Origin: SW10 sp965657795
GTDB lineage: Bacteria > Verrucomicrobiota > Verrucomicrobiia > Verrucomicrobiales > Akkermansiaceae
Length of the DNA: 64,000 nucleotides
NCBI GenBank assembly: GCA_965657795.1
Contig: CBFHQJ010000004.1
Span: forward strand, 1 to 64,000
Direction of reading: 5' to 3'
In this document: piece by piece, positions 8,657-18,434 of the stretch
Position numbering within the stretch: position 1 is the stretch's first letter
Layout: every line of letters begins with the position of its first letter
Notes under the pieces: model-generated
The model's database searches: none
Seen by the model: only the letters and a program-made list of their open reading frames with translations
What the model was told of the DNA's origin: nothing
Program-made: the position numbers and the translations under genes

Positions 8657-10270
8657 ATGAGTAAGAGCTGGAACATTGAACGCAGGACTTTTTTGCGTGG
8701 GGCCGCCGGGGCCCTCGTTCCGCTGCCCTTTCTCAATTTGATGGAGAACAGCGCCAAGGCGGCGACGACAAATCTCGCGGGCGAGTCCGAGCCTCCGGTT
8801 CGATTTGTTACCTTGTTTAAGCCAAACGGGGTGCATCCTCCTTCCTGGAATATCGAGGGCGGAAAGGAGAACGACTTCCGCATGTCCCCGCTGATGGCGC
8901 CTTTCGCCAAGCACAAGGATGACTTGCTCATTCTCGATAACATGGGGGACTTCGGTTTCTCATCACATAGTAATTCGACCCGACGCTTCCTTGCCGGACA
9001 CCACCAGAACAAGAAGTCGGCTTCAGTTGATCAACTCATTGCCGACAAAATTAGCGGTGACACCGCGCATCGCTCCCTCGAGCTGACCACCGAAGGGCTT
9101 TTCACGAATCAAATCGATTGCAGTTATATTTCTTACAACGAGAAGGGCGATCGGATCCCGCGCGAGAGTGATCCGCAATTGATCTTCGATCGTCTCTTTC
9201 GAAATCCCATGCGCGACCCGAACCAACGGGAGGAGATTGCCAGTCTTCTCGATCGCGTTCGTGACGATGCCAAAGCTCTGCAACGGAAAGCGGGACGCGA
9301 GGATCAGGAGACTCTCGAGGAATACTTCACGACCGTTCGTGAAACCGAACAACGGCTCGAAAAAATGACGCCGGTGAGCGGTCCGAACGGAGTTGATTTT
9401 TCCAGCCTGAAACGCCCCGAAGGTTCGGGGAATCTCAACGAACAAGTTGAAGCGATGCTCGACGTCATGGCGATGGCTCTTTGGACTGACTCGACCCGTT
9501 GCATCAGCTACATGCTTGGCAATAGTAACAGCCGTATGGTTTTTGACTTTCTTGGGATCAAAAAACAACACCATTACTTGTCGCACTTTTTCCGAAACTT
9601 CAGCCGGGAGAACATCGATGCCCTGCTCAAGATCAGCCTCTGGCACATGGAGAAGTTTGATTACCTCCTCACCAAACTGAAATCCTACAAGGATCAGAAT
9701 GGCTCATTACTTGATCACAGTATCGTTCTTTTTGGATCCGGAATGGGCCACAGTGATAATCACACTGCGCAGCGGATTCCCATCGTGTTGGCCGGCAAGG
9801 GTGGCGGGAAGCTTAAGACGGGCCGCTACCTTCGCTATTCCAAGAACCAAGAGCTCGGTCGTCTCCATCTTTCCTTGCTGGAAAAATTTGGGATCGACTC
9901 CGATTCCTTCGCCAATTCCTCGGCGGCATTACCGGGCCTCGATGGTGGGGAGTTCGATGAATATCAGGAGCGGCCTTTCGAGAGTTGGGTGAAAACAAGA
10001 AAGGGAAAACTGACCGTGCAAGGACGGCTTAGGATGTCGGACAATCTCGATGAGGCCAAGGTCTTCTACATTGATGTTGCTGACAAACCATCGGTGCGGA
10101 TCGAGGTCAGCTTCCGGGACTTCCACGGCTTCAACCTCGCCTACCATGTCGGCACGCCGATCGCCCTGACCGGGAACACCAGCGAGCGGAACGGACGCCT
10201 TGTCCTGACGAAAGTGACTGAATTGAAGTCGGTCTTCGGTAAGAGCAAACCGGGCAAGGCTGGCGGTTAG
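8657..10270 (+). CDS. DUF1552 family exported protein with C-terminal extension
   Basis: A 537-residue second DUF1552 paralogue, 48 bases downstream of the first. It has a Tat-like leader (ERRTFLRG at residues 8-15), the opening FVTLFKPNGVHPPSW, a central helical stretch with ETLEEYFTTVRETEQRLE, and the late motif LFGSGMGHSDNH that is typical of the family. After about residue 440, where DUF1552 proteins normally end, it continues for nearly 100 residues of predicted beta-rich sequence that its paralogue lacks. The segment TPIALTGNTSERNGRLVLT resembles an OB-fold strand pattern. It presumably works with the two haem proteins upstream. Confidence 0.83.
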   Translation: MSKSWNIERRTFLRGAAGALVPLPFLNLMENSAKAATTNLAGESEPPVRFVTLFKPNGVHPPSWNIEGGKENDFRMSPLMAPFAKHKDDLLILDNMGDFGFSSHSNSTRRFLAGHHQNKKSASVDQLIADKISGDTAHRSLELTTEGLFTNQIDCSYISYNEKGDRIPRESDPQLIFDRLFRNPMRDPNQREEIASLLDRVRDDAKALQRKAGREDQETLEEYFTTVRETEQRLEKMTPVSGPNGVDFSSLKRPEGSGNLNEQVEAMLDVMAMALWTDSTRCISYMLGNSNSRMVFDFLGIKKQHHYLSHFFRNFSRENIDALLKISLWHMEKFDYLLTKLKSYKDQNGSLLDHSIVLFGSGMGHSDNHTAQRIPIVLAGKGGGKLKTGRYLRYSKNQELGRLHLSLLEKFGIDSDSFANSSAALPGLDGGEFDEYQERPFESWVKTRKGKLTVQGRLRMSDNLDEAKVFYIDVADKPSVRIEVSFRDFHGFNLAYHVGTPIALTGNTSERNGRLVLTKVTELKSVFGKSKPGKAGG

Positions 10271-10323
10271 ATGAATTTGCCCTTGCTCAGGGACGGACAG
10301 TCGGGCTACCCCTTACGGTAGCT

Positions 10324-13300
10324 ATGACTTCTTCTTCCAATCGGCCAGCAGCGGCATTACGGTCCTTACTTCTGCTCCCTGCGGCAGCCTTCGGACAACT
10401 CAGCATCACGGAATTTGTCGCAGACAACGATGGCTCCTACCTTGATGGCGATGGAGACGCTTCGGATTGGATTGAGTTGCACAATACCGGAGCCGTTCCG
10501 GTTTCGACGGATGGCTTGTTTTTGACAGACAGCGATTCCGATCTCGCAAAGTGGGAGTTTCCCGATGTTACCGTTCCTGCGGGAGGATACCTTGTGGTTT
10601 TCGCTTCGGGCAAGGACCGCAGTGATCTGCAGGGGGAGCTTCATACTAATTTTTCGCTTTCGGCCGGCGGTGAATACCTCGCGCTGGTCGACACGGATGG
10701 CAGTACCCCGCTCAGTCAGTTTACGCCCGAGTATCCCAGACAGTTTTATGGAGCGGCCTATGGAACCGGAACAAATTCCGCCACCGAATCGGAGACCTTG
10801 ATTCCCTGGCCGACTGTCGGGACCTGGATTGTTCCGCCTTCTGATATTGGAAATTCCTGGCAATCAGCGGACTTTGATGACTCGAGCTGGAACTCAGCTC
10901 AAACTGGAATCGGTTATGGCTATAGTTTTCCGAATTTTATCGGGGCAGGGGGAAACACCGATTCAGTGATGAGGGGAATCGCAGGCAGTGCCTATGTCAG
11001 AATTCCATTCAACATTGAGAATCCGGCCGAGGTCGTTGCGATGAATTTGGAGCTATTTTACGAGGATGGATTTGCGGCCTATCTTAACGGTGAACCCGTG
11101 GCTTCTAAAAACCTGCCGGAGCCTCTGAGATACGATTCGATCGCCACTGATCGGGGTGAAATTCGCGAGGGCGATACGATGGAAAGATTTCCGCTTGATT
11201 TCGCGGGGAAACTCCGGAGTGGAGAAAATATCCTCGCTTTTCAGATCCTAAACGACAGCGCGGGAAGTTCGGATATTTTGCTGATTCCCATGCTGACAGT
11301 CGAGACCCGGGACCTTTCCGGTGGAGTCATCGGTGGGTATCTCGAGGAACCCACCCCCGGAGCTCCCAACTCGGGCATTGAGTTCACTGATTATGTCCGC
11401 GACACCACCTTTGATGTCGATCGCGGATTCTTCGAGGCTCCCTTTGGGGTGAATATTGAAAGTGCCACGCCCGGAGCGACCATCATTTATACCACCGACG
11501 GTAGCACTCCGACGCTCTCGAATGGCACTCAGATCACTTCTGCAAATGACGCCACCCCGGCCTCGGCCTTGGTTGACGTCACTACCAGCACCGTGCTCCG
11601 TGCGATCGCCGTGAAGACCGGATTGCGCCCTTCGAATGTTGATACCCAAACTTACCTGTTTCTTGATGACGTGCTGAACCAACCGGCACAACCGCCGGGC
11701 TACCCTCTCCCCTGGAGATCGCGAAATGGAAATACCATTCCGGGAGACTTTCAAATGGATCCCGATGTCGTTGGTTCGGTTTACACTCGTGAAGAGCTGA
11801 AGGAAGCGTTGCGCGATTTACCTACAATTTCCATCGTGACGGATATTGATAATTTGTTTGATCAACAGACGGGCATTCAAGTGAACCCGCAAGATTCCGG
11901 ACCTAATTCCGAACGGCGTGTTTCGGTGGAGATGATCGACTTTGAAGACGGTTCTCCGATTCAGCTCGATGCCGGCATGCTCATGAATGGCAATGCTTCG
12001 CGCAATCCAAATCGCGGGAAGCACAACTTCCGCCTTGCTTTTCGTAATGAATATGGGGCCGGAAAATTACGCTTTCCCCTCTTTGGATCGGATGCCCCGA
12101 CCGAGACCTTTAACCAGATCATTTTGCGTGGGGGCAATGGAAATTCCTGGGTCCATCCGACGGTGGCAGTGCGCCAGTTTGCGATGTATATTCGCGATCA
12201 GTGGTTTCGCGACGCGCGCTTTGCGATGGGTTATCCGGAGGCGCTTCAAAATGAAGTCCACGTTTATATCAATGGGCTCTATTTTGGGATGCACCATCTC
12301 TTTGAGCGGATCGAGGAAGAGTGGACTGCCGAGCGTTTTGGTGGGGAAGAGGATGATTGGGAAGGCTTTCGGATTGTGGGAGGCAACAACATCGAGGTGA
12401 TCAAGGGAACCCAGTCCGAAGTGAATTCACGCATGCTTGAAAGTTGGCGGGCTGTCCTGGACGCTGCCCGGGCGGGAGACCTTGAAACCGTGGAGCAATA
12501 CCTCGATCTCGACAGCTTTATCGATTACCTCGTGCTCAATTTTCATGCGGGAAATACCGATTGGGATCAGAACAATGTGCGTGCGATGCGCCGGGTAAAT
12601 CCCCCTGGGAAGTACATGTTCTTTTGCCATGATGCCGAGCGGGCCGGTCTCAATGGACTTTCCACCGGCAACCTAAATATCAACTCGATCACTCATGGCC
12701 GGAGCGGGACCCAGCATCGACCAACCTCGATCAATGCGTGGTTACAAAGCAACCCGGAGTATGCCCAGCGCTTTGCGGACCGGGCTTACAAGCACATGTT
12801 CAATGACGGAGCACTCACTCCGGAAAATGGAGCGGCGCAGTGGGATGCCCGGGCGCAGGGGATTCGTCTGGCAATGAAAGCCGAGAGCGCACGATGGGGA
12901 GATCATGTTGATTCGACCCCGCGAACTTTGGTGGACTTTGATCGGGGACTCAGCCGGGAATACAACACCTGGTTTCCCAACCGCACTCCCATCAGCATCA
13001 GTCAGTTTCGGGCGGCGGGACTTTATCCTGATATTGATCCACCGGTCTTCAGTCAGCATGGAGGAATGATCGCGCCCGGGTCCGGCCTTATTCTCACCAA
13101 TGATACCGGGGATATTTATTACACCACCGATGGCAGTGATCCACGATTGAGCGGTGGAGGGATTCATCCCAATGCAGTCAAAATTAATGGGGCCAAAAGC
13201 GAGCAAACTTTGATCTCAGCCGGGGCGACAGGGTGGAGTTACCTCGATGACGGGAGTGATCAGGGAAGCGCGTGGAAAGAGCCTGCTTATAATGACTCCT

Positions 13301-14637
13301 TGTGGGCTGTCGGAGATGCTCCTCTTGGGTTCGGTTCGGTGAATGATCACCCTTTTCCCGGTCCCTGGATCAATCCTGACCGAAACATTACCGTCTACTT
13401 TCGGAAGGATTTTGAGGTCACCAATGCGAGTCTCATTACCGAGGCCACGGCGCGGGTCATGTCTGATGGCGGGGCCATTGTTTATTTGAACGGGACGGAG
13501 ATCGCGCGGGACAACATGCCGGCTGACCCGGTTGATTTTGAAACGGAGGCGCTGAGCGATAGTAATATCAGGGAGGGTAATATTGACGTGTTCACCTTTC
13601 CACCTTCGGCCTTCGTGGAGGGGACAAACGTCATTGCGATTGAGCTTCACAACGGCAGCGCCGGGAGCTCGGACATGGGGATGGATTTGCAATTGGATGT
13701 TACGGCTCTCAACACTCCGGGCGATGCCATTACCATCGATGGGCCCACGACCGTGCGGACCCGGAGTTTTGATGGTAACGAGTGGAGCGCATTGAGTGAG
13801 GCGGTTTTTGTGACCGCGCCTCCTGCTTCGCCCGAGAACCTGGTGATCTCTGAAATCTACTATAATCCGTCGGGAGATCCGGAGGTCACGGAATATCTCG
13901 AGTTGATGAATATTTCGAGCGAGACCATTAGTCTTGCAGGTGTCGTTTTCAATGGCGGGATCACTTTTGCTTTTCCCGACGATGCCGTTCTCAGGGCGGG
14001 TGAGCGACTCATTCTGGTGGCAGATCCCGATGGGTTTGAAGCGGCGTTCGGAAATGGTTTGCCGGTTGCCGGAACTTATGCGGGACGATTGGATAACGGG
14101 GGTGAAACGATTTCGCTGCTGGCCACCGAAGGTGCGGTGATTCAAAATTTCCAGTATGATGATCGAGCGCCATGGCCGCTTCCCGCCGATGGTGACGGTT
14201 TCTCTCTTAGCTTGATCGCGCCCGCCGGGAATCCGGATCCGGGTGAGGCGGCAAACTGGAGATCAAGTCTGGCGGCGGGAGGGAGTCCGGGAGTATCGGA
14301 TGGCCTTCCTTTTCAAGGGGCGACCGCCGATGACCTGCTTGCCTATGCGCTTGTGGATGTGCTGGAGCCGCTCACGATTTCAATCAGGAACTTTGAGGAC
14401 AATGGTTCTTTTGGTGAGTATTTGGTCGCAACTGTTTCGACGATGCCCGGGGCGGATGATGCCCGGGTGGTAGTTGAATTTTCCTCCGACCTCGCAAATT
14501 GGGAAAGTGGCACGGCAGTGTTCTTGGGCTCGGACGAGCAGGCGGGAGTGACTCGCAGGGCATGGCGTGCGCCGACCCCTTGGTCTGTGAATAATCCGCT
14601 GCGATTTGCCCGCCTGGTGGTGACCGCCCGGCCATAG
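10324..14637 (+). CDS. CotH kinase / lamin-tail multidomain exported protein
   Basis: A 1437-residue secreted protein. In order: signal peptide (about 1-24), lamin-tail domain (about 20-125), a galactose-binding-like domain with repeated W/FDDSSW pattern (about 160-330), a chitobiase C-terminal-like fold with IIYTTDGSTPTLSNG (about 365-445), a CotH spore-coat-kinase-like domain (about 500-890), then a second chitobiase-like segment (YYTTDGSDPRLSGGG) split by a second galactose-binding-like domain (about 965-1130), a second lamin-tail domain (about 1172-1282), and a C-terminal module with FSSDLANWES. CotH homologues can be secreted protein kinases, but activity here is untested. It lies 53 bases after the DUF1552 gene and may belong to the same operon. 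Confidence 0.85.
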   Translation: MTSSSNRPAAALRSLLLLPAAAFGQLSITEFVADNDGSYLDGDGDASDWIELHNTGAVPVSTDGLFLTDSDSDLAKWEFPDVTVPAGGYLVVFASGKDRSDLQGELHTNFSLSAGGEYLALVDTDGSTPLSQFTPEYPRQFYGAAYGTGTNSATESETLIPWPTVGTWIVPPSDIGNSWQSADFDDSSWNSAQTGIGYGYSFPNFIGAGGNTDSVMRGIAGSAYVRIPFNIENPAEVVAMNLELFYEDGFAAYLNGEPVASKNLPEPLRYDSIATDRGEIREGDTMERFPLDFAGKLRSGENILAFQILNDSAGSSDILLIPMLTVETRDLSGGVIGGYLEEPTPGAPNSGIEFTDYVRDTTFDVDRGFFEAPFGVNIESATPGATIIYTTDGSTPTLSNGTQITSANDATPASALVDVTTSTVLRAIAVKTGLRPSNVDTQTYLFLDDVLNQPAQPPGYPLPWRSRNGNTIPGDFQMDPDVVGSVYTREELKEALRDLPTISIVTDIDNLFDQQTGIQVNPQDSGPNSERRVSVEMIDFEDGSPIQLDAGMLMNGNASRNPNRGKHNFRLAFRNEYGAGKLRFPLFGSDAPTETFNQIILRGGNGNSWVHPTVAVRQFAMYIRDQWFRDARFAMGYPEALQNEVHVYINGLYFGMHHLFERIEEEWTAERFGGEEDDWEGFRIVGGNNIEVIKGTQSEVNSRMLESWRAVLDAARAGDLETVEQYLDLDSFIDYLVLNFHAGNTDWDQNNVRAMRRVNPPGKYMFFCHDAERAGLNGLSTGNLNINSITHGRSGTQHRPTSINAWLQSNPEYAQRFADRAYKHMFNDGALTPENGAAQWDARAQGIRLAMKAESARWGDHVDSTPRTLVDFDRGLSREYNTWFPNRTPISISQFRAAGLYPDIDPPVFSQHGGMIAPGSGLILTNDTGDIYYTTDGSDPRLSGGGIHPNAVKINGAKSEQTLISAGATGWSYLDDGSDQGSAWKEPAYNDSLWAVGDAPLGFGSVNDHPFPGPWINPDRNITVYFRKDFEVTNASLITEATARVMSDGGAIVYLNGTEIARDNMPADPVDFETEALSDSNIREGNIDVFTFPPSAFVEGTNVIAIELHNGSAGSSDMGMDLQLDVTALNTPGDAITIDGPTTVRTRSFDGNEWSALSEAVFVTAPPASPENLVISEIYYNPSGDPEVTEYLELMNISSETISLAGVVFNGGITFAFPDDAVLRAGERLILVADPDGFEAAFGNGLPVAGTYAGRLDNGGETISLLATEGAVIQNFQYDDRAPWPLPADGDGFSLSLIAPAGNPDPGEAANWRSSLAAGGSPGVSDGLPFQGATADDLLAYALVDVLEPLTISIRNFEDNGSFGEYLVATVSTMPGADDARVVVEFSSDLANWESGTAVFLGSDEQAGVTRRAWRAPTPWSVNNPLRFARLVVTARP

Positions 14638-14829
14638 ATTCGAGAGGAATATCCAAGGTGCCTGCACTTCTCCGCGGAGGAGCTTGATCCTGTTGTAAAA
14701 ATCGAGCAAAGGAGCAGGGACAAGAAGGCGGATCAGGTCTGGAAAGATATTCGCGGGAATTCTGGCGACTTTGAAAAAGTAAAAGAGTCAGGAGTATTCT
14801 TCATCGGTCGGTATGCAGCCCTTCGAAGT

Positions 14830-16356
14830 CTATTCCGAAGGAATGCGATTGAGGGTATACCATGCGTTTGGATGCTTTAGTTTTTGTCCCGATTTCGATT
14901 GCAGACCTTTTGTGCGCAGCTCGAAGACATGATTGGTTCTGAGGCCATTTACTCGAAAACGGGCGGATTTCCTGTCCGGAGAAAGTTGAATCCCACTGAT
15001 TTGATGTGTAGCGATATTGATCTCGTCACCACCGTAACGTGACGAGTATTGATAGGTAAAACTACTGACCTCCAGGGAAGCGGGAACCAACGATTCCGGC
15101 TGAATGGGCTCGGTGAAGACCAGCTCAAAGCCATCAGGTTTCGCTCGCATTTCCTGAATCGCAAAAGGCGTGTTTTTATTGAAACGAATCCGTTCCAACC
15201 CGTAGCTGCGATTGCCAAGTGATGACCAGCCCCGGTTGCTCATTCCAACAAACAGCGAGCCATCTGGCGCAAATTGAAGGCGTAATACCGCCGCCGGAAA
15301 ATCACTTAGGAAGGGGAAGCATGCTCCCTGATATTCGCCATCCACCTGCTCGAGGAAGACACGGCTCACTGCAGAATTCGTAAACTCACCGACAAGAAGC
15401 TGACCGTCGAAGGGGCCGAATTTTCCCTGCTGGTCGATGACCTGCACATCTGTTGCGGAGCGCCCCATTTTGTTATAGGGGAGCCAGACCGCAGGGGGGA
15501 CGAACCTCTCTGAACTTGCCAGGGCCTTACCATATTCCTGATTTGCCTTGGGGATGTCGTCCATCGTGAAGGGAGCCTTGGGCGACTTGAGACTCGCGAG
15601 TGATTCCTGGTTCCCATAAAAAACACCGGATCTGAGATGATAGATCGGCGTGGCAGGAATCCAGGTGCCTTGCTGGTCTGAAAAGAATAGGTCGCCTTTC
15701 AAATTTGTCCCCATTCCGGATGGCGAACGCATTCCCAATGACTTGGGCTGGAAGGACCCGTCTTTTCCGATGATTCCTCCCCAGCCTCGCCAACCAATCC
15801 CATTGTTAGCGAGTTTCCCCATGCCCAGGTTAAGCGTGACCCATAAGTTGCCGTTACGATCACGGGCAGGACCATAAGTATAGGCGTGGTAGTTCCCCGA
15901 GACATTCCAGCCATCGCACTCAGTGAGATAGGCATCGGCCTTCCCGTCTAGATTGTTGTCTTGCAAGCGGGTCACCTCCGAGCGCTGAGTTACCAGAAGA
16001 TCGTCGCCATCTCTCAGTAATCCGAGTGGCTCATGTAAGCCGGATGCGAAGAGTTGAAATTCGATTTTCTCACGATCGCCCGAGAGCGGATTCTTAAGCA
16101 TCCAAACTTCTCCCTTGCGGATACAAACCGCCAATCGATCTCCCATCCATTCCATCCCGCTCACCTCCATCGGTATACCTTTACCGGGTTTCCAGGAAGG
16201 GTCGCGGGAATCCCTATCGACGCCGGCGCCGAGAATTTCAAAGCGTTCGTATGATTTGGGGATCGGAGATTCCTGCGCCCAACCGCTGGTGGTCATCACA
16301 ATGATGGTAAGACCAAGTAGAACAGATTGATTTTGATCCTGATTCGTCACTTCCAT
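14830..16356 (-). CDS. PVC-type propeller protein, sugar-dehydrogenase-like
   Basis: A 508-residue exported protein with a signal peptide ending near GWAQ (residue 28). The body follows the beta-propeller plan of soluble sugar/sorbosone dehydrogenase-like proteins common in PVC bacteria: GMEWMGDRLAVCIRKGEVW near residue 69, GLHEPLGLLRDGDDLLVTQRSE, then DNNLDGKAD and a GPARDRNGNLWVTL blade. It has no CxxCH itself. It is the last gene of the five-gene operon and overlaps the five-haem cytochrome gene upstream by 10 bases, so the likely arrangement is a periplasmic dehydrogenase-like subunit with a separate electron acceptor. The enzymatic activity and any quinone cofactor are inference. Confidence 0.75.
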   Translation of the reverse strand: MEVTNQDQNQSVLLGLTIIVMTTSGWAQESPIPKSYERFEILGAGVDRDSRDPSWKPGKGIPMEVSGMEWMGDRLAVCIRKGEVWMLKNPLSGDREKIEFQLFASGLHEPLGLLRDGDDLLVTQRSEVTRLQDNNLDGKADAYLTECDGWNVSGNYHAYTYGPARDRNGNLWVTLNLGMGKLANNGIGWRGWGGIIGKDGSFQPKSLGMRSPSGMGTNLKGDLFFSDQQGTWIPATPIYHLRSGVFYGNQESLASLKSPKAPFTMDDIPKANQEYGKALASSERFVPPAVWLPYNKMGRSATDVQVIDQQGKFGPFDGQLLVGEFTNSAVSRVFLEQVDGEYQGACFPFLSDFPAAVLRLQFAPDGSLFVGMSNRGWSSLGNRSYGLERIRFNKNTPFAIQEMRAKPDGFELVFTEPIQPESLVPASLEVSSFTYQYSSRYGGDEINIATHQISGIQLSPDRKSARFRVNGLRTNHVFELRTKGLQSKSGQKLKHPNAWYTLNRIPSE

Positions 16357-18434
16357 GAGTAGGTAAATTTTTTACTCCGTCCAGCTGCGACCGCCTTAAC
16401 ATCGACTCCCGATGGGTGGGCAATCGCAGGAGGAGCGGCTTGGCTCCATTTCACGGTTCGGATCATTTGTCCGCCTTCAACTCGATAGCTGTCTTTGATC
16501 ACTTGATCACCCCGTTGCGACAGGAAGGTAGGATTTCCCAGGGGACCGATCGTATAACCTCGAAAACGAGCAGTTTTGAGACCAGCGTGATCGAAAGAAT
16601 AGATTCTGTTGCTCAAGGGTTTTCCGAAAGGAGAAAATCTGGAGAACCAGGTGCCATAGGCATCAAAGAACCGTCCTCGCCACAACAACGATGGTTGCGA
16701 TTTCTGCCCATCGTAAGCCAGATGAATATCGCCAGCAAACCCGACCAGGATCGCCTTTGTTCCGGTCTTCTCAAAGAAGGTACGCTGAATAATGGGTCGA
16801 CCTTTTGGAGCGAGCTCAAAGCGACCGCTGCGGTGATCCGGGAATCCGGTCGGCAGGCCTTGCCCCTTCTCGATGAATCCCCAAATGGCTGCGATCTGGC
16901 GTTCCGTATCTCCATCGAGAATATCCGGAAGGGACGAATGACCTTTGGGCCAAAGGGAGGGCATCAGTGTGCCGGGGCGATAGGCGGGCGGGTCGAGGAG
17001 ATAGGAGCGGAACCAGCTGGGCTGAAGGCGTTGATCAAGCGAACTGATGTCGAGGGCTGGAATTCCCAATGACGGTTGTTCACTCCAGTTGTGACAAGTG
17101 ATGCAGTTGACGCCACCCTGACGACCCAGGAGTTGACGCCCCTTCTCGACGTCCTTGGAATCAAGAGTCATTTGCTTTGCTCCGGGTGCTGCATCAAGTT
17201 CAGTGAGCCAATCCGCCAAGGCATTCGCATGTGCGGGATATGCCGGCATTCGAGTTTTCAAGTAGGGACGAACACGGCGATCCTCACGTCCCTCAAGGAC
17301 CCCAACCAACCAATCGTGTCGAAGTTTATGACCAATACCAGTGAGTGGTGGTGGCACGCGACCGGAGTCACCAAGGCTTTCATTGCCGATAAAAAAGGCA
17401 TCAGTTTCCACACCCGGGCCACCTCTTCCATCGCGACCATGGCAAGCGTAGCAATTCATGGCGGCGAAGGTTACGTGCCCCTTGCCATGATTTGGTTTGA
17501 TCGCTTGATCTTTCTTGAGATAGAGAGCGAGTGAAGCGCGTTGCTTGTTAGTGAGGGGATAATAGGGCAGCCCTTCGACGGGGTCATTCGTAAGACAGGA
17601 TCTTATTTTCAGAGAAGAAGATGGTGTGATCGGGCGTAATTTTGAGGCTTCAATTCCCGGGAAATCGTGGCACGAGGCGCAGTTCATTTTGGCCACAAGC
17701 GACCTGCCACGCGCGATCTGATCGCGATCAACCTTTCGCCAAGGAGTCAGATCCCGCGATTCCCGGGGATCGCTTGATTGGAAGTCGAGCAAATGAGCGG
17801 AGAGGTCGATGATCTCCTGTTTTTCAAGAGGGGTGTGGGGCATGCGACCATCCGGACGATACCTCGAAGGACCACTGAGGAAGTGTTCCAACGCAGTGAG
17901 TGTAGTCTTCTTCTTAAGATCAGGCAGAGAAATCGCAAATGCTGATTTGAGATTAAAACCCCGACCCTTGGGCCCCTTGAAATCTTTTGTTGGAGCGTGG
18001 CACGCCACACAACCTTTCTCATGATAGAGGGCGCTCCCACGTTCGGCGTTGGCATGACGAGCCTTCTTGAATTTGAGCCCCTTTCCAAGCGAGCCGAGAT
18101 AGGAAACGACAGCCTCAACCTCCGGCCCGGCAAGGCCGTGAGTCATGTTGGGCATGGTAGATCCCTTGCGACCGGCTTCGGGATTTTTAAGAAACTTCAC
18201 CACCCAGTCACGGTCAACCCGGCTGGAGAGGTTCTCGAGGGAAGGGCCACTTCGGGGAATGACAACCTTGGATCCTCCGTGACAGTTGGCGCAGCCCAGC
18301 TCGGAAAAAAGGATCGCTCCGCCCACTGCGGAGGGAGTCCCTGAATGGAATCGCTCATAGCCAACCACAAGTGGCTCGGCATGAGCGAGGCCACCAACCA
18401 TCACTATCAAAGCGGGAAGGAAGTTCTTCTTCAT
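16347..18434 (-). CDS. Exported five-haem c-type cytochrome
   Basis: A 695-residue periplasmic cytochrome. After a signal peptide (MKKNFLPALIVMVGGLAHA) there are five CxxCH haem-binding motifs: CANCH (48-52), CVACH (142-146), CASCH (252-256), CYACH (328-332) and CITCH (444-448). Each sits in a cytochrome-c-like module with a downstream MP or MPxL methionine ligand candidate. The last 200 residues lack haem motifs and look beta-rich. It overlaps the isomerase-like gene upstream by 4 bases (ATGA) and the propeller gene downstream by 10, so expression is tightly coupled. It probably relays electrons from the propeller protein towards the respiratory chain. Confidence 0.88.
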   Translation of the reverse strand: MKKNFLPALIVMVGGLAHAEPLVVGYERFHSGTPSAVGGAILFSELGCANCHGGSKVVIPRSGPSLENLSSRVDRDWVVKFLKNPEAGRKGSTMPNMTHGLAGPEVEAVVSYLGSLGKGLKFKKARHANAERGSALYHEKGCVACHAPTKDFKGPKGRGFNLKSAFAISLPDLKKKTTLTALEHFLSGPSRYRPDGRMPHTPLEKQEIIDLSAHLLDFQSSDPRESRDLTPWRKVDRDQIARGRSLVAKMNCASCHDFPGIEASKLRPITPSSSLKIRSCLTNDPVEGLPYYPLTNKQRASLALYLKKDQAIKPNHGKGHVTFAAMNCYACHGRDGRGGPGVETDAFFIGNESLGDSGRVPPPLTGIGHKLRHDWLVGVLEGREDRRVRPYLKTRMPAYPAHANALADWLTELDAAPGAKQMTLDSKDVEKGRQLLGRQGGVNCITCHNWSEQPSLGIPALDISSLDQRLQPSWFRSYLLDPPAYRPGTLMPSLWPKGHSSLPDILDGDTERQIAAIWGFIEKGQGLPTGFPDHRSGRFELAPKGRPIIQRTFFEKTGTKAILVGFAGDIHLAYDGQKSQPSLLWRGRFFDAYGTWFSRFSPFGKPLSNRIYSFDHAGLKTARFRGYTIGPLGNPTFLSQRGDQVIKDSYRVEGGQMIRTVKWSQAAPPAIAHPSGVDVKAVAAGRSKKFTYSWK

